Part shown: positions 56,702 to 64,000 of the stretch, in pieces | How positions within the stretch are numbered: position 1 is the first letter of the stretch | Layout of the letters: every line of letters starts with the position of its first letter | Assembly (NCBI GenBank): GCA_027186245.1 | Contig: CP114487.1 | Span: forward strand, 1,116,001-1,180,000 | From: Coriaria nepalensis | Taxonomy: Eukaryota; Streptophyta; Magnoliopsida; Cucurbitales; Coriariaceae | Reading direction: 5' to 3' | Length of the DNA stretch: 64,000 nt | Program-made: the position numbers and the translations under genes | The notes under the pieces: generated by a model | Told to the model about the DNA's origin: nothing | The model's input: the letters and a program-made list of their open reading frames with translations, nothing else | The model's database searches: none

Positions 56702-59700
56702 ATGGGTGCGGGGCCTTCAACACCTCTCCCGCGGCAGCAGGAGACGGCGGAGTACCTTGTCGGCACATTTGTCGGTGATAAGTCTTTTCCCGTTTCATCT
56801 GATTTCTGGCAAAAATTGCTCGAGCTCCCGCTCAATCTTCGATGGCAGGGTGACCACGCTCTCCAAGCCTGTGAGCTTTTCGGTCAGTAATATTTGTTTT
56901 TCTCTTAATTGTTCGATCCTGTGCCAAGAGGTCAATTCCGTTAATGGTATTTATCTAGAAGTACACTAAGTTCTGGAAATCGATTGTCTCAAATTTTGGA
57001 ATAGTTTTGGTGTTTGATGTATTGTATAAGAGAATCTCTAAGTCAAATGTAAGTGGTATAACTTCGTTGCTTTCGTATAAGCCTTGACAATTCGTCCAAT
57101 AAGATTTGGATGATCGATGTGTCATCCATCGCTGTTTTAATCTGGAAGGACATGAAAATGGTTTGGATTTTGAGATTTCACTGGCTATGAAATTCATGCG
57201 TAGGGGCTATTTGGGAGCTCTGTGAACCTCATTTGCAAAATGGGATATTTGTTTTAACAGTAGTGCCTTACTTTTGCAGGTATAAACAATTACCGTACCA
57301 GGCATCTTGCCAAGATTTTGCTCCATCTTTCATGGTGTTTGCAAGAGTGTATTTCGAATCCGGATGCATCATCTATGGTTTATCAAAAGGCCGTTAATGC
57401 AGTGTATATATCGTCTATATTTTTGAAGTATTCAGTTGAAAACTCCCAAAGCAAAAGGCTCGAGGAGTTATATCTGTCCCTTGATGACGGTGAACCCATA
57501 CCAAAGGACTTCTCAAGTGGTAATTTTCTATGTGCATTTGGTTGCAAATCTGATATCAGTTTTATGCTCTTTGTCACTTTTAGACTTAGTATATTGTGAC
57601 CATTCTGGTAAATTAGTAAGGTATAATCTCAACTGATCTGCATGTGATACATTGGATAGAGTTTATGCTTACTTGTGAAGTTGAACCCCATGTTCTGATT
57701 GCTGGAGTTACTTTAGTAACTTTACTCTTTTTTTTACTTCCTTTTGTGGCAGAACAAAAAATTGAGGATCTTGTCATGCATACTGTTCTTAGCTTCATAA
57801 GATCTGTACATGTAAGGTAAACTATTGATTACCCCCCCCTTTTTTTTTTCCTTCTTAGTTTAGAGTTGAGATTTATAGCCACTGTTTTACTCATTGTATG
57901 CTGTTTCTCTCTCAAGTTCCAACACGTACCTCCTCCATTTGGAGCTGCTTAACTTCATGCTGATTGAAATGTCAACTCAGCTTCTTTATGGGCCATCACC
58001 AGGGCCAAAAGACGTAAACCCATTCATTGATGCAGCAATGGCTGAGGTAACTAGATTTATTATTCTAGATGTCCATGTAATTCAAGTAATCTGTGTCCTA
58101 AATCACTATTTGAATTTCAGGACAGTGGTTTGGTTATTATGGTTGTGCGCAAACTGTTACTCAATTACATTTCTCGGCCTAGCATTCCTTTGACTGGTCC
58201 ATCATATTCCTTATTTTCTGAAGGAAACCAGCTTGGTGTTTTCCAACGTGTTGGTTCGGCAGCTGGTATAGACTTCACTTTTGCTTTCTTTTATTAATTG
58301 GATGCCTTTATCTATGACAGGCTAAATAGTGCAAATAGCTTTAATTCTTTGCAAATCTTATTGAGGGCTTTTTGTTGTTGAACTCAGGAGGTGCAACCCT
58401 CTATGCTGCTATTACCAAATATCTTGTTTTTTCTGATTTCCATTTGTACTATATCCACATTTGGACTGGTATTCCTGACATTAAATTGGATGGTAACAGA
58501 AATGTGGAACTGAATAGAGTATCTGTTTCCATCAAATGGGTCCTAAACTGTTTCTTGAATTTATTTTTTTACAGCAAATTTTGTATTGCTGCCATTTAAC
58601 CATCTGGTCAGTCCAAACAGTGAAGGCTCGAGGAGCCCATTGGCAGAATGCAGTCTACACGTTCTACTTGTTCTCATTCATTACCACAGGTGTAGTGTAA
58701 GCAATGATCCTATAGTTGATACAAATGATAACCCAGATTCTACATCAAATTCTTATGCAAAAGAAAATGCAGTCGTTTCTGACAATCCATACTGCAAGGC
58801 TTTAAAAAATGCATCTGATATTGAATGTAAGGTTATTTTTTTCTTTTCTAACTAATCTTATTCATCTGTGGTTGTCTTTTCCTAATTTGATGTTCCTAAA
58901 CTTGTACAAATTGCAGTTGATCGTGTTGATATTGAGGGAAGTGCCCATAATGGTCCACTTGCAAGATTACCGTTTGCATCATTGTTTGATACTCTTGGAA
59001 CGTAAGCAATGCACTTTCAGTTTAACATATCTTGAATATAAATTTTCAGTAATTGTAACGTATTCATCTAGATTTCCTTATACACATAATATATGGTGAA
59101 CAACCGATAAATTCTGAATAAAAAACTAGTTGTTATCCAGTTCTGTTTTGTGGACTCCAACTTGCTGTGGTATACATGCCTGCTATATTTACTTAACTGG
59201 TCCTATTTCTGCAGGTGCTTGGCTGATGAGGGTGCTGTCCTCTTGCTTTACTCATTGTTACAAGGGAACTCTGATTTTCTGGAATATGTTTTAGTGCGAA
59301 CCGATGTGGATACATTGGTAAGCTATATAATCTTGTGGTCTGAAATCCGCATACCTCGGAGCTTGATTCTAAATTCCAAAGTTATTTTTATTAAACTAAT
59401 TCACCATGTCTACTAAATATGACATGGTTGCACATTGAAACAGTTAATGCCCATTTTGGAAGCATTATATAATGCTTCAAGGAGGTCATCTAGTCAAATC
59501 TACATGTTGCTGATTATACTTCTCATACTTAGTCAGGATTCTACCTTCAATGCAAGCATTCACAAGCTGGTAAGAAAAGTGGTTTTTAGCTTGATTTCCA
59601 ACATCATGTAGGCATGTTTAATTGTATTAGAATTTATGCAGATACTTCCTGGTGTTCCATGGTACAAGGAGCGTCTTCTTCACCAGACATCTCTCGGTTC

Positions 59701-61383
59701 CCTGATGGTGATAATTTTGATACGGACTGTGCAGTATAACCTATCTAAGCTCCGGGTATGATTCATGACCCAGATGAAATTTTGATCAAATCTTAAGAAG
59801 TAATATCTTCATAGTAGTATTTTCCCTTCTCCATGATTATATTTCTTATGCCTTATCATGTGACATTCATAACAGGATGTTTATCTACATACAACTTGTC
59901 TTGCAACATTAGCGAATATGGCTCCACATGTCCGCCGCTTGAGTTCATATGCATCTCAGAGGCTCATCAGTCTTTTTGACATGCTCTCACGGAAGTATGT
60001 CTGGTTGTGGTTATTTTGTTTATGTTTATCATTCATACAACGTCCCTGAATTTTTGGTGATTAAAGGAATAGTATAGTATTTGGGTTCAATTTGCTTCTA
60101 GTCCCTTATTCTTAGGAGCTTTTCCATAGGTATAACAAATTAGCTGAACTAAGAGATGATAAGATTCACAATAGCAAAGGGATCTCTATAGAAGGAAATG
60201 GCCTTGCAGATGATATGGTAATCCCTTATTCTTTCTAGGCCTTAATTTTCTTTTGCTTAGCTAACCTAGATATTTTTCTGTTGCAGTCAACCGAGATGCA
60301 TATTCATACCGACTTCCTGAGACTTGTCCTTGAAATTTTGAATGCGATTTTATCTTATGGTCTGCCAAGAAATCCTGAGGTACTGTCATTTATTAATAGG
60401 AGATAATATCTATATTTCATGTTCTGGTCTTATATGTTTCACGACACTTTTTTTCTTTTAATATTTAATTAATATGTACACATTGAGCAGGTTATTTATG
60501 CAATAATGCACAGGCAGGAAGTATTTCAGCCATTCAAGAATCATCCACGCTTCAACGAGCTTCTTGAAAATATTTATACTGTATGTTCTAGAGTAGTCTA
60601 TTACCTCTTTTTTTTTTTCCTTCTCTTTCTTGATGTGTCGAACAGTAGTTTATGTGGTATTATCCATAGGCTTTCCCCAGCACAGATGCACTTGAGTTAC
60701 TAGAATACTTCTCTGTGATTGTAGGTATTAGATTTTTTCAATAGCCGCGTCGATGCTCAAAGAATGGATGGTGAATGGTCAGTAGAGAAAGTACTGCAAG
60801 TCATTATTACCAACTGCCGATCTTGGCGGGCTGAAGGATTGAAGGTAATCAACGTGATCATTCAAATTCATAAATTTCTCATACTATCACCTGTAGATTA
60901 TTTCTTTGTCATTTTTCCATTCTTAAAAAAAAAAAAATTTGTTTTCTCAGGTGTTTACTGAATTGCGCTTCACATACGAACAAGAGAGTCATCCGGAGGA
61001 GTTCTTCATTCCATATGTGTGGCAACTAGTTTTATCTCGGTGATAATATCCTCCCTTCTTTCCTTTTTTCTCCCGCTACTCTCAACATAATGAAACTAAA
61101 CTTAGCTTCTATATGCTTTTACTCATATCATCACGTGTGTTTCATTGTGTGCCCATTCTTCAGTGGATTCAGTTTCAATCCCTCGGCCATAAATTTGTTC
61201 CCGACTCAATCGCTGGCAGAAGTAAGTGCATCTAGATTCTCCGTATAATAGAATTGGGCATATCTGCTGTCGATTCTGAAAATTACAAGTTTTTTTTGCT
61301 CAACCGTGTTGTCACAGAAGCAAGATAATGAAACATTACCAAATGTGGAATCCCAAAAGCTGGCATTCTATATTGATCCATAG
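56702..61383 (+). CDS. Hyccin (FAM126) family protein, PI4K-alpha complex subunit
   Basis: Eighteen coding exons: 56702-56882, 57280-57519, 57753-57816, 57917-58046, 58121-58265, 58575-58826, 58917-59001, 59215-59317, 59444-59569, 59642-59755, 59876-59994, 60130-60217, 60287-60379, 60491-60580, 60725-60844, 60951-61039, 61164-61221, 61318-61383, giving 720 aa with all phases matching. Landmarks: [91 protein letters not shown] and [19 protein letters not shown]. Hyccin proteins with NPG and EFOP place PI4K-alpha-1 at the plasma membrane, where it makes PI4P. MGAGPSTP at the start could be N-acylated. It resembles At5g64090/At5g21050 and is not in the At3g22 block. No damage seen. Confidence 0.93.
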
Positions 61384-61844
61384 CTGCAACAAGTTATCAG
61401 AAGCTACGCAGACGGTGGAGATGTTGAAGGTTTTCCCCACATGTATATGTATATATATGAATAGCAGAAATCTGTATCATTCTTCCATTTATTGTTACTT
61501 TTATACATTTCCGACACTGTAAATTGTATCCGCCCCCCCAGACTGAGATACAAATTGTACCGATCAAGAACAGAGACGATGATCACTAGTATTCTTAATA
61601 AAATCTCCTTCAGAATTTATTATTATCGTTATAATATAATTTTATTTTTTATCTTAATTTTAATTTTTCTCCACCAGTCCGAAATATCCCAACTATATTA
61701 CCGAATTATCACTATCCACGGATGAAGTTTAATGTATATCGTAATGATTTTTGTATTGCACAAAGTATATTGGTTACATCTACATCGTTAATACTTGAAA
61801 TATGTATTAAGGAAAACAAAGATCCTACTGAATCTAAGTAGGAT
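61384..61844. other. Convergent 3' region
   Basis: 3' UTRs of hyccin and ELIP genes; AT-rich at 61600-61680, C8 near 61533. No gene. Confidence 0.5.
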
Positions 61845-62502
61845 CTACACGAGGGTTCCACCCTTTACATATTCAGTGAAGGCCAAAGCGACGAGACCCA
61901 ACATGGCAAATCTGCCGTTCCACAGCTCAGCATCCGACGTCATCAGCCCCTTCGACCTGGATTCCACGCTCACTCCTTGAAACAGAGGAATCAAAGACGC
62001 CAGCGATAGCAGAATGCTAGTTCCGACGAACCACGGAATCCCACCGTCGGATATCTGAGCAAACAGATCCTGGCCCTTGGATAGCTCCACAGCTAAAGCC
62101 GCAACAAACCCAATCATAGCAAGCCTGCCGTTGATCCTCTCCGGCGCTGGCCCACTGAAGGCCAAAACGTCCGTCAAGTTCGTGCTCACCTGTAACACAA
62201 AACTTAAAGAGCCTGAGTACAACTACATTAATCAAAACAAATTAGTGCGTTAATAGATAGTTTAAAAGATAAACAGTAGTCACCACCTTAGGTACAGAAG
62301 GAGCTGGCTTTGGTGTAGGACCAGGTGGAGTTGTCACGACCGGAATCGACTTGCCTACAACCTTCTCCGACTGCTCTTTGGGCTCCTCAGTCGCACACCG
62401 GACTCTCATGCCAGCAACCTTGTTCTGGGTGGTCCATGCCCGTCGGGTAAATCTAGCTTTAGGAGTGGTCAGAATGGATTGCATTGCAGATAACATGGCC
62501 AT
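61845..62502 (-). CDS. ELIP1: Early light-induced protein (ELIP), chloroplast
   Basis: Two coding exons: 62502-62287 and 62189-61845, 186 aa. The N-terminus is a chloroplast transit peptide (Ser/Thr/Arg-rich), then a Pro-rich linker ([16 protein letters not shown]). The mature part has three thylakoid helices: LHC motif 1 in [20 protein letters not shown], middle helix [18 protein letters not shown], and LHC motif 2 in [19 protein letters not shown]. The E..N/H..R chlorophyll-binding residues are present in helices 1 and 3. ELIPs protect thylakoids against light stress, binding chlorophyll or influencing its synthesis. The end EYVKGGTLV is conserved. G-box and ABRE-like motifs lie upstream. 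Position matches At3g22840/At4g14690. Confidence 0.96.
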
Positions 62503-63089
62503 GGTGAAATTATCTAAGCAGCTAAGAGAATCTTATAAATGCTGGGTTCGAGATTGATGACTTGAAGTAGAATCGAGCAGGAGTTGAGATACTAGTGCAA
62601 ACTGTGTTATTGTGTTTGAAGGAGTTTAGGGGGGTTTAAATAGAGTAAAAAAGGGTACAAGTGCAGTAGTGGGTGAAATGGTCGCCACGTCATAGGGTAT
62701 CTACTTTGAGCTAAAGAGCAAGTCACGTGGGGCTAAGTGAATGGAACCACATACGTGGCCTCTGCTTTCACCGGAAAACGCCACTCACTTATTGTGCGGC
62801 CATCCTACTTCTTACGTTGCCGTAAAACTGTAAAATCGTACGTTCCAGATTTCTCTAGTTCACGGCACATTGCTCACGCATCCTCGTCACTGTTATTCAC
62901 ATCTTGAGCCGTGTCGTTCCAGATCGAGCGACATGTCGTTGTGATAAAGATGGAACCGACATGTAATATATCCAGAACGACATCATTTGATTAAAAAATA
63001 GTGATTTATGTGTCCAAATATAAAGACGTTTCGCGCCTACAAATGAGTCGAATGCCATGAGAGGGGGAGGATATGATCCAGTAGAGTAT
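62503..63089. other. ELIP promoter and spacer
   Basis: Apart from the ACGT cluster, no other feature is seen. The AKR relic's 3' end lies just beyond. Confidence 0.5.
62684..62759. promoter_or_regulatory. Cluster of ACGT elements in the ELIP promoter
   Basis: GCCACGTCA at 62684-62692, a perfect G-box CACGTG at 62724-62729 and ACGTGGC at 62753-62759 lie 180-260 bp upstream of the ELIP ATG. ACGT cores are targets of HY5 and bZIP/ABF factors, fitting light- and stress-induced ELIP expression. Function is inferred. Confidence 0.6.
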
Positions 63090-63960
<871 letters not shown>

Positions 63961-64000
63961 AATTAGTCAGTCACTCGCTGAGTCTCGATTTCTCAGAGTA

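Noticed and set aside
58380..58560. Possible extra hyccin exon ([14 protein letters not shown])
   Set aside because: Direct joining of 58265 to 58575 gives the conserved [16 protein letters not shown] in frame; the extra segment has no counterpart in the family.

Overview
The window is nuclear DNA of a eudicot plant, probably a rosid. Genes are intron-rich with GT-AG junctions, spacers are AT-rich with many microsatellites, and every confident protein is a land-plant family. I read it as about 13 intact protein-coding genes, six decayed genes or gene fragments (PPR, LRX, sulfate transporter, Ca2+-ATPase, LINE, aldo-keto reductase) and long repeat-rich spacers. I saw no tRNA, rRNA, CRISPR array, organellar insert or virus-derived sequence. 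Exon boundaries were placed by hand from reading frame, splice signals and remembered family sequences; transcript ends are not known. || Layout: 1-1008 (-) YS1-like PPR gene with a frameshift; 2727-4518 (-) Raf-like kinase; 7472-11009 (+) TSO1-like CXC protein; 14014-19318 (+) NET1-type actin-binding coiled-coil protein; 19839-21704 (-) 40S ribosomal protein S3a; 22090-22600 (-) relic of an LRR-extensin; 23139-25175 (+) TPR3-like co-chaperone; 25649-28830 (-) dead SULTR3-type sulfate transporter; 29890-30200 (-) Ca2+-ATPase fragment; 31958-32704 (+) divergent type I MADS-box gene; 33474-34993 (+) EGF-like secreted/GPI-type protein; 39607-42531 (+) FORKED1-like protein; 45122-45578 (-) EPFL4/5-type secreted peptide; 48242-48883 and 49393-51096 (+) two tandem acireductone dioxygenases; 52318-53894 (+) heat shock factor of class A6; 54720-56160 (+) LINE remnant; 56702-61383 (+) hyccin; 61845-62502 (-) ELIP; 63090-63960 (-) aldo-keto reductase pseudogene. 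|| Context: from memory of the Arabidopsis map, the backbone order (YS1, Raf-like kinase, TSO1/SOL1, NET1A, LRX6, FORKED-like, EPFL5, HSFA6B, ELIP1) matches At3g22690-At3g22840. The EGF-like and ARD genes, missing from that segment, match its duplicated partner around At4g14710-At4g14780. The window therefore resembles the union of two Arabidopsis segments, as expected if this lineage lacks the Brassicaceae duplication and the gene loss that followed. The ribosomal protein, TPR3, sulfate transporter, MADS, hyccin and AKR genes are additions to that backbone. || The genes do not form one pathway. Shared themes are development (TSO1-like, EPFL, FORKED-like), stress and light response (HSFA6B-like, ELIP) and methionine salvage (ARD). 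I found no convincing new biological system. The most useful leads are an optional in-frame intron in the first ARD gene, a GC-AG intron in the S3a gene, a sulfate transporter whose membrane exon is replaced by a minisatellite, recent tandem duplications inside coding sequence, and an unexplained GC-rich island at 38340-38620.
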